From a virus: DNA of 64,000 nt. Shown here piece by piece: positions 41,596 to 48,877 of this stretch (positions are counted from its first letter, which is position 1; each line of letters begins with the position of its first letter). The DNA is taken from the IMG/VR virus record IMGVR_UViG_3300044682_000021, positions 1 to 64,000 of that record. One strand, written 5' to 3'. The notes beneath the pieces were generated by a model, which searched no databases, was not told the DNA's origin, and worked only from the letters and a program-made list of their open reading frames with translations. Made by a program: the position numbers and the translations under genes.

Positions 41596-42125
41596 GGCCC
41601 AACCGTGGCGACGGGGGCGACAGTGGGGGCGGACCCAACGGCGGACTCGGCGGCGGGCGGAGTATGAAAAATAATATAAAAATTGTGGTGAGGAAGGTGG
41701 GAGGGCTACCGGACACGTCAACGTCGTGGCGGGCTCGCCCTCCCCGGACAACTCGCGCCGCCGCCACCTGGCGCCAGCCGGCCGCCATCCGCCGGCACCA
41801 GTCGCGGGATCGCCCTGGGTGGCGTCGCGGTGGCGGGTGGCGGCGTGCTCGTGGCGGGAGCTGCTGGCGCATAGGACGCAGGACGCGGGTGGGCGGAGGG
41901 GAACGCGGGACTGAGGGGACTAGGGGGACTGGCCGTCGCAGGTGCGTGAAAAGACGCAGTAGGTGCGCGAAATGACGCTGTGTGAAATGACGCACCCCTC
42001 CCCCACTCCCTTACCCTCCATTATCGCTTCCATACCCGTCTATTTTCCCTCGCCACGCATACCATCCACGCTAGTGTCCGATAATAGTGTGGGCTATGTC
42101 GCTGATAACGTGGTCAATATAATCC
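41596..42125. other. divergent control region, no gene
   Basis: About 530 bases without a convincing gene. It contains GC-rich Gly/Pro-coding-like sequence, an AT-only 18-base tract at 41667-41684 (strand-opening type), three direct 12-mers at 41946-41993 and a purine/pyrimidine-skewed stretch up to the plus promoter. Open frames on both strands here are low-complexity Arg/Pro-rich shadows. A replication origin or operator cluster is plausible. Confidence 0.5.
41946..41993. repeat. three direct 12-mers (iteron-like)
   Basis: GTGAAAAGACGC (41946-41957), GCGAAATGACGC (41967-41978) and GTGAAATGACGC (41982-41993), consensus GYGAAAWGACGC, at intervals of 21 and 15 bases. They sit between the divergent promoters, so they may be operator or origin-binding sites. 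Confidence 0.65.
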
Positions 42126-42155
42126 TTGACACGTCACCGCGTATTGCGGTACGAT
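42126..42155 (+). promoter_or_regulatory. plus-strand early promoter
   Basis: TTGACA (42126-42131), 18-base spacer, TACGAT (42150-42155). Preceded by CC as in the other early promoters. Transcript would start near 42162, upstream of the first zinc-binding gene. Confidence 0.7.
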
Positions 42156-42194
42156 TCACCGCGTAGTGACAATCCACCATGCGAGGCCACAACG

Positions 42195-42446
42195 ATGCTG
42201 CGATTCCAACCGATGTCCGAAGCCAAGGTTAGTGTGCTAATTCCTCCAATGCCACGCAAGCGGTTCGCCAAGTGCAACCAGTGCCAAGCGGCCTATTATA
42301 ACGGAGTGTTCTGCCATGAGGCAGGATGCCCGAATCAGGGAGCAAGGTGGGACGCTGGGAGCATGGAGTGGGTGAAGCAACGCGAGTGCTTTGAGTGTGG
42401 ATGCACGGTAGACGCCGATGATCCATGCTGCAACGCGACGGAGTAG
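42195..42446 (+). CDS. zinc-ribbon early protein
   Basis: 83 codons; ATG preceded by GCGAGGCCACAACG, a ribosome site repeated before other early genes. CNQCQAAYYNGVFCHEAGC and CFECGCTVDADDPCC give two Cys/His clusters that can bind zinc. First gene of the early unit, so it may act on host functions. Function unknown. Confidence 0.65.
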   Translation: MLRFQPMSEAKVSVLIPPMPRKRFAKCNQCQAAYYNGVFCHEAGCPNQGARWDAGSMEWVKQRECFECGCTVDADDPCCNATE

Positions 42447-42519
42447 GCGAAGTACCAGCGTACCGCCTCTGCGTGCCAGGGGCGGTGCGAAGTTACTTCA
42501 CTCTGCGAGGCCACTTACA

Positions 42520-42882
42520 ATGACACACTCTAGCAATAAGCAGTTTCAGCAGGATGCACAGTATTGGGTCGAAATTCGCCATCAGGATCATTGTGGTTAT
42601 TGTAAGGATGGCGTTCGCCACGATTGCGCGACTGCGCCGAAAGAGATCAAACGTCGTACGCGCGTCGCACAGTTCATCTACTTCATGGAAGCAATAGACT
42701 ACGCACAAGCGCTGCAAAAGTCTGGCGTGCAATCGTGGCTGCGAAAACCACGGTTCACTCAGAACGGTATTGAATCTGATTACAGCCATTACGATCTGAA
42801 GCCACTACTCCAGACTCCGATAGTCTTGGATGGCAGCGTAGGGCAGCCAGTTTCGGCAGTCCCATCGACCTCGCAACTGTAG
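42520..42882 (+). CDS. early hypothetical protein
   Basis: 120 codons with GCGAGGCCAC upstream of ATG. MTHSSNKQFQQDAQYWVEIR, then CGYCKDGVRHDC (a possible zinc site). A helical part RVAQFIYFMEAIDYAQALQK follows. No family recognised. Its 3' end overlaps the first arm of an alternative-hairpin region. Confidence 0.6.
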   Translation: MTHSSNKQFQQDAQYWVEIRHQDHCGYCKDGVRHDCATAPKEIKRRTRVAQFIYFMEAIDYAQALQKSGVQSWLRKPRFTQNGIESDYSHYDLKPLLQTPIVLDGSVGQPVSAVPSTSQL

Positions 42883-42924
42883 AGCTGCCGAAACGTGCGT
42901 CCGTGGCGACATTGGCGCACGTTT
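42850..42924 (+). promoter_or_regulatory. two competing hairpins after the second early gene
   Basis: GTTTCGGCAG (42850-42859) pairs perfectly with CTGCCGAAAC (42885-42894). AAACGTGCG (42891-42899) pairs with CGCACGTTT (42916-42924). The two stems share 42891-42894 and cannot form fully together, as in attenuators. No T-run follows, so it may regulate RNA stability or translation of the next gene instead of termination. Confidence 0.5.
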
Positions 42925-42973
42925 GAGCAACTAGCAGGTGGTTGCTGACTTACTAGATGGAATGGAGGATGAG

Positions 42974-43171
42974 ATGACGACAATGAGCGAGGTCAGAGCT
43001 GCACAGCCGAATTGGTTTTCCCGCGAGAATCGCCGCTTCTTTAACGATGTCTCCTATAAACTCTTGCACGGCAAAGTCAGCCGCAAGCCTTATCTGGTAC
43101 GTGCAACTTACCAGTGGTCGGATATGTTCGGCCAACCTAAAACACTGCGGTACGTTACGCTCTGGCAGTAG
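42974..43171 (+). CDS. small early protein
   Basis: 65 codons, MTTMSEVRAAQPNWFSRENR, with GGAGG 6 bases upstream. Resembles small beta/helix phage early proteins (VSYKLLHGKVSRKPYLVRAT; MFGQPKTLRYVTLWQ). Function unknown. Confidence 0.6.
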   Translation: MTTMSEVRAAQPNWFSRENRRFFNDVSYKLLHGKVSRKPYLVRATYQWSDMFGQPKTLRYVTLWQ

Positions 43172-43212
43172 ATCTCTAGTACGATGAGTTCACAACCATT
43201 GATGGGGCGTAT

Positions 43213-44568
43213 ATGACACCTAAAGACTTGGAAGCACTCCGAAAACTTCTCGACATGGCGAAGACCTACAAAACGGCGAATTGCCTAACTGTCATTGATG
43301 CAGAGCGAGTAATTCTACAACTTCTAGAGCAGCCGAACACCGTTGAAGTTAGCGGGATATGGCTTCGATTCATTGACGACAAGGCACAAGTTTTGGCAGA
43401 GGTTGGGGGCCATTGGCGTTTACTGATGGAAGAATCCTTCATTCTTGGCGAAGGCAATCCGAACTTTTCCCACATCTATGAACCTTCTGGCATTCGCTCA
43501 GCACCCGTAGACCCCCTAATGAAAATGAGCTATGCCGGAACAAGGGGACGACCGGAAGCGAATAACGCTGTGGCAATGGAAAAGGAGCAGAGAATGAAAA
43601 TTACACTCGAACTCTTGCGCAGCAAAGGTGCTTGCTCAGCTGGAATGACTTGGGTTGAAGAGAATCTTCCCAATGGCGCTGAGTATCAAGTTTTTCTTGA
43701 TGCGCTGGCGGCTGCTGACAAGCCTGACTGGGCTTCTTGGCTTCTCGCAAACTTCGGCAGAACAACAGATATAAAGACGGTGACTGCTGTCACTGCCGGC
43801 ACAAAACACATATTCGCTGCTGGGCGCTTAGTTTTTGAGTGTTCAGTAAGTGTACTCGGGGTTATCGAAGCTGGCGAGGGTATCAAAGCTGGCGAGGGTA
43901 TCGAAGCTGGCGGGGGTATCAAAGCTGGCGAGGGTATCGAAGCTGGCTGGGGTATCAGAGCTGGCGTTCGTATCGAAGCTGGCGAGGGTATCAAAGCTGG
44001 CGAGGGTATCAAAGCTGGCGAGGGTATCAAAGCTGGCAGGGGTATCGAAGCTGGCAGGGGTATCGAAGCTGGCGGGGGTATCAAAGCTGGCTGGGGTATC
44101 AGAGCTGGCGGGGGTATCAGAGCTGGCGGGGGTATCAAAGCTGGCTGGGGTATCGAAGCTGGCGAGGGTATCAAAGCTGGCGGGGGTATCAAAGCTGGCG
44201 AGGGTATCAAAGCTGGCGAGGGTATCGAAGCTGGCTGGGGTATCAGAGCTGGCGGGGTTATCGAAGCTGGCGTTCGTATCGAAGCTGGCGAGGGTATCGA
44301 AGCTGGCGAGGGTATCGAAGCTGGCGAGGGTATCAAAGCTGGCAGGGGTATCGAAGCTGGCAGGGGTATCGAAGCTGGCAGGGGTATCAAAGCTGGCGAG
44401 GGTATCAAAGCTGGCTTTCAGATCACGTGCAAACTTGACATCACTGTGAGACTAAGGATCTTCGCTGGTGTCTGTGACTGGAGATTGCCCTCTGCTGAAG
44501 AAACAACAATCACCTGCCGCGCCGTAAAGTCCGGAACTGTTGCTTTCGGATTAGTGGTGAAAGCGTAA
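43213..44568 (+). CDS. hexapeptide-repeat (left-handed beta-helix-like) protein
   Basis: 451 codons. Residues 1-127 form a separate N-terminal domain (DLEALRKLLDMAKTYKTANC). A second ribosome site and ATG at 43594 begin MKITLELLRSKGACSAGMTW, which looks like the native start of the repeat protein, so two genes may be fused or two products made. From residue 217 come 31 tandem copies of G-I-[KER]-A-G-x, fitting a beta-helix of hexapeptides. The C-terminal cap is FQITCKLDITVRLRIFAG. An intrinsic terminator follows. Possibly a DNA mimic or scaffold; not known. Confidence 0.65.
   Translation: MTPKDLEALRKLLDMAKTYKTANCLTVIDAERVILQLLEQPNTVEVSGIWLRFIDDKAQVLAEVGGHWRLLMEESFILGEGNPNFSHIYEPSGIRSAPVDPLMKMSYAGTRGRPEANNAVAMEKEQRMKITLELLRSKGACSAGMTWVEENLPNGAEYQVFLDALAAADKPDWASWLLANFGRTTDIKTVTAVTAGTKHIFAAGRLVFECSVSVLGVIEAGEGIKAGEGIEAGGGIKAGEGIEAGWGIRAGVRIEAGEGIKAGEGIKAGEGIKAGRGIEAGRGIEAGGGIKAGWGIRAGGGIRAGGGIKAGWGIEAGEGIKAGGGIKAGEGIKAGEGIEAGWGIRAGGVIEAGVRIEAGEGIEAGEGIEAGEGIKAGRGIEAGRGIEAGRGIKAGEGIKAGFQITCKLDITVRLRIFAGVCDWRLPSAEETTITCRAVKSGTVAFGLVVKA
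43861..44418 (+). repeat. 31-copy 18-bp tandem repeat
   Basis: Unit GGTATC[AG][AG]AGCTGGC + 3 variable bases. Copy length is exactly 18 bases throughout, so reading frame is always kept. Only codon 3 (Lys/Glu/Arg) and codon 6 (Glu/Gly/Trp/Arg/Val) vary. All three plus frames and one minus frame stay open across the array. Confidence 0.95.
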
Positions 44569-44573
44569 ACTTC

Positions 44574-44611
44574 CCGCGCAGTCTCTTATGCAGACTGCGC
44601 GGACTCTTTTT
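44574..44611 (+). terminator. intrinsic terminator
   Basis: Perfect 11-bp stem CCGCGCAGTCT/AGACTGCGCGG, 7-base loop, then ACTCTTTTT. It closes the first early transcript 5 bases after the repeat-protein stop. Confidence 0.9.
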
Positions 44612-44679
44612 CTTAAAGGAGAAATTGCTCAACGACTGAACCAACGGAGAAAGAGCTGGACAACTTCGAGCAGGAACTG

Positions 44680-45033
44680 ATGATGGAAGAGCAAGACGAG
44701 CTGGCGATCGCGCTGCTCATTGACTCAGTGCCACCATCAGGGAAGTGCGAACACGGAGTCTACATCTCCCAACGTGCGGAAGTAAAAGAGCACCGTCAGC
44801 ATTATGATAGGCTACGCCGTCTCGGGATTACACCCGAACAATTCGCGGCGAAACTGGAGTCGCAGGACGGTGTTTGCGGGCTGTGTGGTTTGCCGTTTCT
44901 ACCAAACGAACCTACACCGCGTGCGGACCATGACCATGTCACGGGTGAGTTTCGAGGCGTGTTGCATCGGCATTGTAATCTTGGTTTGGGCACGTTCAAC
45001 GACAATCCGATTCCGAATCCGAAGGAGAACTAA
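44680..45033 (+). CDS. recombination endonuclease VII-like protein
   Basis: 117 codons. The N-terminal third is acidic and helical. The C-terminal 60 residues match T4 gp49-type endonuclease VII: GVCGLCGLPFLPNEP, DHDHVTGEFRGVLHRHCNLG. The His-His/Asp metal site and zinc Cys are present. It resolves branched DNA or nicks; in phages this helps packaging. The true start may be slightly upstream, since the ribosome site before 44680 is weak. Confidence 0.85.
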   Translation: MMEEQDELAIALLIDSVPPSGKCEHGVYISQRAEVKEHRQHYDRLRRLGITPEQFAAKLESQDGVCGLCGLPFLPNEPTPRADHDHVTGEFRGVLHRHCNLGLGTFNDNPIPNPKEN

Positions 45034-45037
45034 TTTT

Positions 45038-45310
45038 ATGTGGAAACCCATGTTGGCACCGAACGAGATTCCGACCGATGAATTTCTCTCGACCCGGCTC
45101 ACGGAGGGAACGCCAATAACCCAGGCCTTCGCAACGCCCGCCGAACTTGTGGAGCACCTCGCGACCAAAGGCACGGATTGGGACCACGGAAAGCCGTGGG
45201 ATCGCCACTCAGCCGAGCAGTTCGTCAAGGCGGGGTGGGCCATGTCAGCCGTCTACACGCCGGAGAAGGGATTCAAGACTGTCGAGGAAGCCGGATTCTA
45301 CGACAAATAG
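45038..45310 (+). CDS. hypothetical protein
   Basis: 90 codons with AAGGAG 10 bases upstream: MWKPMLAPNEIPTDEFLSTR, ending with a helix and GFKTVEEAGFYDK. Composition is balanced and globular. No family recognised. Five bases after the endonuclease VII gene, so in the same transcript. Confidence 0.55.
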   Translation: MWKPMLAPNEIPTDEFLSTRLTEGTPITQAFATPAELVEHLATKGTDWDHGKPWDRHSAEQFVKAGWAMSAVYTPEKGFKTVEEAGFYDK

Positions 45311-45358
45311 TTGGCGTAGCTGATTACGTGCGCCGCACACGAAACGAGGAGGAGGAAT

Positions 45359-45559
45359 ATGAAACTTTTAGGCAGGGTTTGGAACAGGCTTCCACAGCAC
45401 GAGAGGTTAACGCTGTTGCGGCACTGTAAAACCGTGATGACGGAGTCTATCAAGCAGCACGAGAGCACTCTTGATTGGAATCAACTTTGGCCGATGCGTC
45501 AAGACGAGCTTTGCGACGTGGATGCTGAGAGCATTCTAAAGCGCGAACTGGCACCGTAG
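45359..45559 (+). CDS. small helical early protein
   Basis: 66 codons with GGAGGAGG directly upstream. MKLLGRVWNRLPQHERLTLL, Cys/Trp-containing helix and basic C-terminus. The 16-base segment 45329-45344 upstream is repeated before the next gene. Function unknown. Confidence 0.55.
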   Translation: MKLLGRVWNRLPQHERLTLLRHCKTVMTESIKQHESTLDWNQLWPMRQDELCDVDAESILKRELAP

Positions 45560-45593
45560 GGCTGCGCCGCACACGAAAGGGGAAAGGGACACA

Positions 45594-45893
45594 ATGACCA
45601 ACGACCTGATACTAAAACATCCGCTGATCGACAGAGGCGATGACACGAAAGTGGAGCACACGCCGACGCCTTGGGAAGCTTTCGATTACGGATACCACAT
45701 GCGCCCGTACTCTCAGACCAGTTGGGTATCACGCACCGGAGATAACGATAGAAAGCTTGTCTGTGGATGCTGGGAGGCCGCGCTGCCGCTAATGAAGAAG
45801 CAGGCCGCATGGGATTGGGAGCCGATTATCAAACAGACTGAGGCGGCCATTGCGAAGGCCCGCGGCGGTGCCGGCAGTGGCGGTGCGCGATGA
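45594..45893 (+). CDS. hypothetical early protein
   Basis: 99 codons with GGGGAAAGGG upstream. MTNDLILKHPLIDRGDDTKV then EHTPTPWEAFDYGYHMRPYS and a C-terminal helix. The 'HTPTPWEAFD' pattern occurs in small phage proteins of unknown function. Coupled (ATGA) to the following membrane protein. Confidence 0.6.
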   Translation: MTNDLILKHPLIDRGDDTKVEHTPTPWEAFDYGYHMRPYSQTSWVSRTGDNDRKLVCGCWEAALPLMKKQAAWDWEPIIKQTEAAIAKARGGAGSGGAR

Positions 45894-46045
45894 CCATGCA
45901 ATGGACCGACCACGCTGCGCGGCAGCTGGAGGACCGCGCGACGGGATGGCGCGACTGGTTGAACTGGCTGCTGGCCCTGTGCGTGGGGATGGCGCTGTGG
46001 GGGCTGGGGGGAGTGGCGGCGATTGAGCTTGGATGGTGGCGCTGA
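45890..46045 (+). CDS. small early membrane protein
   Basis: 51 codons starting at the ATGA overlap: MTMQWTDHAARQLEDRATGW, then one TM helix (WLNWLLALCVGMALWGLGGVAAI). Such short early membrane proteins often act in superinfection exclusion or host takeover; no direct evidence here. Confidence 0.6.
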   Translation: MTMQWTDHAARQLEDRATGWRDWLNWLLALCVGMALWGLGGVAAIELGWWR

Positions 46046-46113
46046 CGGCGAGGCCTTCCCGCGGCGCACCTGCAACCTGTGAAAATGTGTGCTCGGGTGG
46101 CACGCCGGAGGCG

Positions 46114-47436
46114 TCAGGAGGGCGGCGAGGACGCTTGTGCCACGATAGCCGCGTGGCAACACTGCGGCGCGTGTAGCGGTTTCACCCTATTGGTCGCTAT
46201 AGGGCCAAACCACACTCGGGGAAATATACGCTGGATTTCGGACACAGGTGCAGGTGCGGCCATACTCATCCTTAGCGGAGTGTGATGGTTGCTGCATTCG
46301 CCATGTCCATCGTCTTCGTCGTCAACCAGTCCGTCCTCCCACAAGCCTTCCGCTGCGTCCTCCAAAGCTTTGCCGCGGAGCGATCCGCTGGTGATGCCAA
46401 GTTGCTGGCCAAACAACGGCTCCGCGTATTTCAGGCGCGCCCTCGCGGAGTACGTAAGAATTGGTGCTAATCCGCTGAACAATGACGCCAAGGACTTAGC
46501 CGCCGAGCCTTGGTCATATTGCTGGCTGGTAACCTGAGTCTGGGGCTGGCAGGCGATAGCGTTGGCGTGTAATGCCTCGTGCAGCACGAGTATCGACCAG
46601 TCTGAGTTACCGGATAGCACGATGCCTCGTGCCTTGAGCAAAACTTGCGCGATCCGTTTCCAGTTGCGAACGCAAATCGCTTCCCACATGCTGCGGATCT
46701 TGTGTAGTGTACGCGGCATGTCTATCCATAGAACATGAAAGCTAAGGCTGCGTGCGCCAGGATCAAGCACTGGAAAGAACTTGGCCCCGTAGGGGGCCTC
46801 CGCTTGACGATCCAGCGCAGCTTTGAGCTTGCGGTATAGGAATTTGGAGAGTTTGAACCGCGCGTCGAGGTCCATCTCTGGAAATGGCCCTCCACAAGGC
46901 GTACCAATTTCCAACGAGAACTTCTGTACCTGATGCCGAGATGCGTTTGCCAGCGCATAGAGTTCGATATTCTCTCGCTTGAGTTGCCGAGTTAGAGACT
47001 CGCCCGTGCCGCAGTTACGGCACAGAAGTTTCTGCCCACAGAATACATAATAGACACGAGCCTCGTCGCCGTGCTCACACTCGGCGCGGCGGGCGAGCCG
47101 GCGGCAGGCGACGTAGGCGTTGGCCTTGGAGCGAAACGAATTGGATTCGTCGGCGGGGTTGTCTCTAGCCAGCAGAGCGAAGGACATTGCATCCTGGTCC
47201 GCGTCCAAGGGGATATCGAGATCCTGGCGCACAGTCCAGCGGGCCGTGGATGGATCGAAGATGAGCCCGCCAAGGGGCTGCATGTCGGATAGGGTTGGAG
47301 GAGTGTGGAGCGATGGATGGTCGGGCGATACGGCGAGCGGAGACGTGGTACACATAGGGGATTCTCTCTTCTGGGTAAAGAGTTTGAAAGGGCCGTGTTC
47401 CCAGCACGGCCCCCTGGTGAAGTCTGAGCGGTTCAT
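46114..47436 (-). CDS. zinc-finger protein of possible replication-initiator type
   Basis: 440 codons on the strand opposite to its neighbours. CEHGDEARVYYVFCGQKLLC and RNCGTG provide a Cys/His cluster (residues about 117-142) like the N-terminal zinc finger of rolling-circle Rep/IS91-type proteins. Then come VQKFSLEIGTP and SLSFHVLWIDMP, a strand with one His where HUH enzymes have His-x-His. A Tyr-containing helix region follows. The match is suggestive only. A hairpin (GGGCCGTG/CACGGCCC) lies in its 5' end, and an internal ATG near 47355 could be the real start. Confidence 0.5.
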   Translation of the reverse strand: MNRSDFTRGPCWEHGPFKLFTQKRESPMCTTSPLAVSPDHPSLHTPPTLSDMQPLGGLIFDPSTARWTVRQDLDIPLDADQDAMSFALLARDNPADESNSFRSKANAYVACRRLARRAECEHGDEARVYYVFCGQKLLCRNCGTGESLTRQLKRENIELYALANASRHQVQKFSLEIGTPCGGPFPEMDLDARFKLSKFLYRKLKAALDRQAEAPYGAKFFPVLDPGARSLSFHVLWIDMPRTLHKIRSMWEAICVRNWKRIAQVLLKARGIVLSGNSDWSILVLHEALHANAIACQPQTQVTSQQYDQGSAAKSLASLFSGLAPILTYSARARLKYAEPLFGQQLGITSGSLRGKALEDAAEGLWEDGLVDDEDDGHGECSNHHTPLRMSMAAPAPVSEIQRIFPRVWFGPIATNRVKPLHAPQCCHAAIVAQASSPPS

Positions 47437-47474
47437 CCCTGTTCCGCTCCGGCGACCTCAGGCAAACTGTGACA

Positions 47475-47504
47475 TATCTACACCCTTCGTGTCAATCCCG
47501 TCAA
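47475..47504 (-). promoter_or_regulatory. minus-strand promoter of the embedded gene
   Basis: Minus-strand TTGACG (47504-47499), 18-base spacer, TAGATA (47480-47475). Predicted start near 47468, about 30 bases before the 440-codon gene. It faces away from the plus promoter at 47656. Confidence 0.5.
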
Positions 47505-47655
47505 CTACTTTTAATACTCGGCGATGGTAACCGCAGTACTTGCGCCCAAAATGTGGCCTAACGCGGCATCCACGGAAAGCACAAGAGGGCCTAGATACTT
47601 TGGGGAATTATATACATGAGTCGCTAACCCTTTCAGAACAAAGCGACTAAAGTCC

Positions 47656-47684
47656 TTGACAAAATGCAGCGAGTTATCTACTAT
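47656..47684 (+). promoter_or_regulatory. plus-strand early promoter
   Basis: TTGACA (47656-47661), 17-base spacer, TACTAT (47679-47684), preceded by CC. A near-consensus sigma-70 promoter that restarts plus transcription after the opposed gene. Confidence 0.8.
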
Positions 47685-47708
47685 AGGGACAGTAAAGGGG
47701 TCGCAGAG

Positions 47709-48011
47709 ATGATAGGCGGAATCGAAATCGTCAATGGAATCGTTATCGGGCCTTGCACCGTAACGGCTAGCGTTCACTCCCCACGCGGAACACAGCAGGG
47801 CAATTGGCCGAAGTCGGGCCTAGTGAGTGTGAGCGCCTGGGCTGGAACGGCCAATGGGAAATGCGGATTAGAGACTAATGAAGCAGCCTTGCAAGTGCGG
47901 ACGGTATTGGAAAACGCAGTGGATTTCTCAACATGCGTATCGGCCATACTGCCCCAAGTGCAAGAAAACTCCGTCGAAATGCACCTGTGTCCCATTAAGG
48001 AGCGGGCATGA
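47709..48011 (+). CDS. hypothetical protein, competing frame
   Basis: 100 codons, MIGGIEIVNGIVIGPCTVTA, with AAAGGGG 9 bases upstream and a 3' end coupled (ATGA) to the next gene. The second half overlaps a Cys-rich 49-codon frame that looks more protein-like. Either both are made or this frame is shorter than it appears. Confidence 0.4.
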   Translation: MIGGIEIVNGIVIGPCTVTASVHSPRGTQQGNWPKSGLVSVSAWAGTANGKCGLETNEAALQVRTVLENAVDFSTCVSAILPQVQENSVEMHLCPIKERA

Positions 48012-48027
48012 CGTTCACCGAAGCTAA
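47878..48027 (+). CDS. small zinc-ribbon protein
   Basis: 49 codons: MKQPCKCGRYWKTQWISQHA then RPYCPKCKKTPSKCTCVPLR. CxC, CxxC and CxC pairs form a credible zinc ribbon. It overlaps both the preceding 100-codon frame and the following gene. The ribosome site is weak, which lowers confidence. Confidence 0.5.
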   Translation: MKQPCKCGRYWKTQWISQHAYRPYCPKCKKTPSKCTCVPLRSGHDVHRS

Positions 48028-48298
48028 TAGCTTTCCTCCTCTCGCGCCTTGCAGCCATGACGAACTTAAATGGGGAAGGAAAAAAGAGATCATCGGCGGG
48101 AAAGAGATTACCGTCTGCGGAAGATGCCGCGAGGATATGAGCAATTACCCGTTCATCTCGGGCCATCAAATAGTGGTTACTGAGTTTGAGCGGTCGGTGG
48201 TTATCAGTATCCTTGAAACCGCCCTTAGTGGCCGGGAAGGTGAACAACCAAGACAGAATGCAGTTGCGCGCGTGATCCGCAAACTCAAGACGAAATAG
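48008..48298 (+). CDS. small zinc-binding early protein
   Basis: 96 codons: APCSHDELKWGRK and ITVCGRCREDM supply CxH and CxxC ligands, followed by a helical half (EFERSVVISILETALSG). Possibly a nucleic-acid or protein-binding adaptor. Starts within the overlap with the preceding frame. Confidence 0.6.
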   Translation: MTFTEANSFPPLAPCSHDELKWGRKKEIIGGKEITVCGRCREDMSNYPFISGHQIVVTEFERSVVISILETALSGREGEQPRQNAVARVIRKLKTK

Positions 48299-48307
48299 GC
48301 TATTCCT

Positions 48308-48877
48308 ATGAGCAAAAGCACAATCAGCACCTTCCAGCTTTTCGAGATGTTCCCGACCGCTGAGTCGGCACGGCTCTATCTTGAATCCCGGCTCTGGCCC
48401 GATGGCCCATTCTGCCCTGAGTGCAAGGGTCGTGAGCGTATCGGCAAGCAGCCCAAGGTTGGCTTCTATCGCTGCAATGCTTGTGCCCTTGATTTCACAA
48501 TCCGCACGGGCACGATCTTCGAGCGCAGCCATATTCCCTTGCACAAGTGGCTCTACGCCATGTACCTGCTCGTGACTGCTCGGAAGGGTATCTCTAGCCT
48601 GCAACTGGCGAAAGAGATTGGTGTCACTCAGAAGTCCGCATGGTTTATGCTCCAGCGTCTCCGCGAAGCGTGTGGCTCTGGCGATGACCTTGACAAGTTG
48701 CGTGGGACTCTCGTAGAGGCAAATCATGAAAACTCCCCCAGAGCTAGATCGAATCGCGGACAAAGTTCTCTCGTATCGTCCGAAACCCAAGACCAAAGCG
48801 GCCAAGCGCCGGAAGCGAAGGAATCAATATGCGAAACGTCGAAGGAGCGCCTGACCTATGCGGGGTTGACGGCATGA
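48308..48877 (+). CDS. IS1595-type transposase N-terminal fragment
   Basis: 189 codons. Residues 1-75 hold the zinc ribbon of IS1595/ISXO2 transposases (PFCPECKGRERIGKQPKVGF, YRCNACALDFTIRTGTIFER). Residues 80-135 hold the HTH (KWLYAMYLLVTARKGISSLQ; LAKEIGVTQKSAWFMLQRLR). It stops being homologous at LRGTLVEA, where the family's catalytic VDETY segment should begin. The tail is low complexity and overlaps the next small gene. It can bind DNA but cannot transpose; it may now be a regulator. Confidence 0.75.
   Translation: MSKSTISTFQLFEMFPTAESARLYLESRLWPDGPFCPECKGRERIGKQPKVGFYRCNACALDFTIRTGTIFERSHIPLHKWLYAMYLLVTARKGISSLQLAKEIGVTQKSAWFMLQRLREACGSGDDLDKLRGTLVEANHENSPRARSNRGQSSLVSSETQDQSGQAPEAKESICETSKERLTYAGLTA
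48726..48854 (+). CDS. basic mini-protein A of a duplicated pair
   Basis: 42 codons, MKTPPELDRIADKVLSYRPK followed by an Arg/Lys-rich tail. It lies in another frame inside the 3' end of the transposase fragment. The motif AD-x-V-L-x-Y-R-P-K-x-K recurs in the next gene, so the two are related. Confidence 0.6.
   Translation: MKTPPELDRIADKVLSYRPKPKTKAAKRRKRRNQYAKRRRSA

Noticed and set aside
41579-41995. Arg/Pro-rich frames on both strands in the control region
   Set aside because: Low-complexity composition driven by GC-rich sequence, no ribosome site, overlap with promoters.
43839-44449. Long frames across the repeat in the other two plus frames and one minus frame
   Set aside because: They stay open only because the repeat unit is 18 bases; the frame with a ribosome site and flanking domains is the coding one.
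47511-47777. 88-codon minus frame between the divergent promoters
   Set aside because: It spans the -35 and -10 boxes of both promoters and has no ribosome site.
47774-48805. 343-codon minus-strand frame opposite the transposase fragment
   Set aside because: It is the mirror of the plus-strand zinc-ribbon and transposase genes, whose family motifs are clear; no ribosome site.
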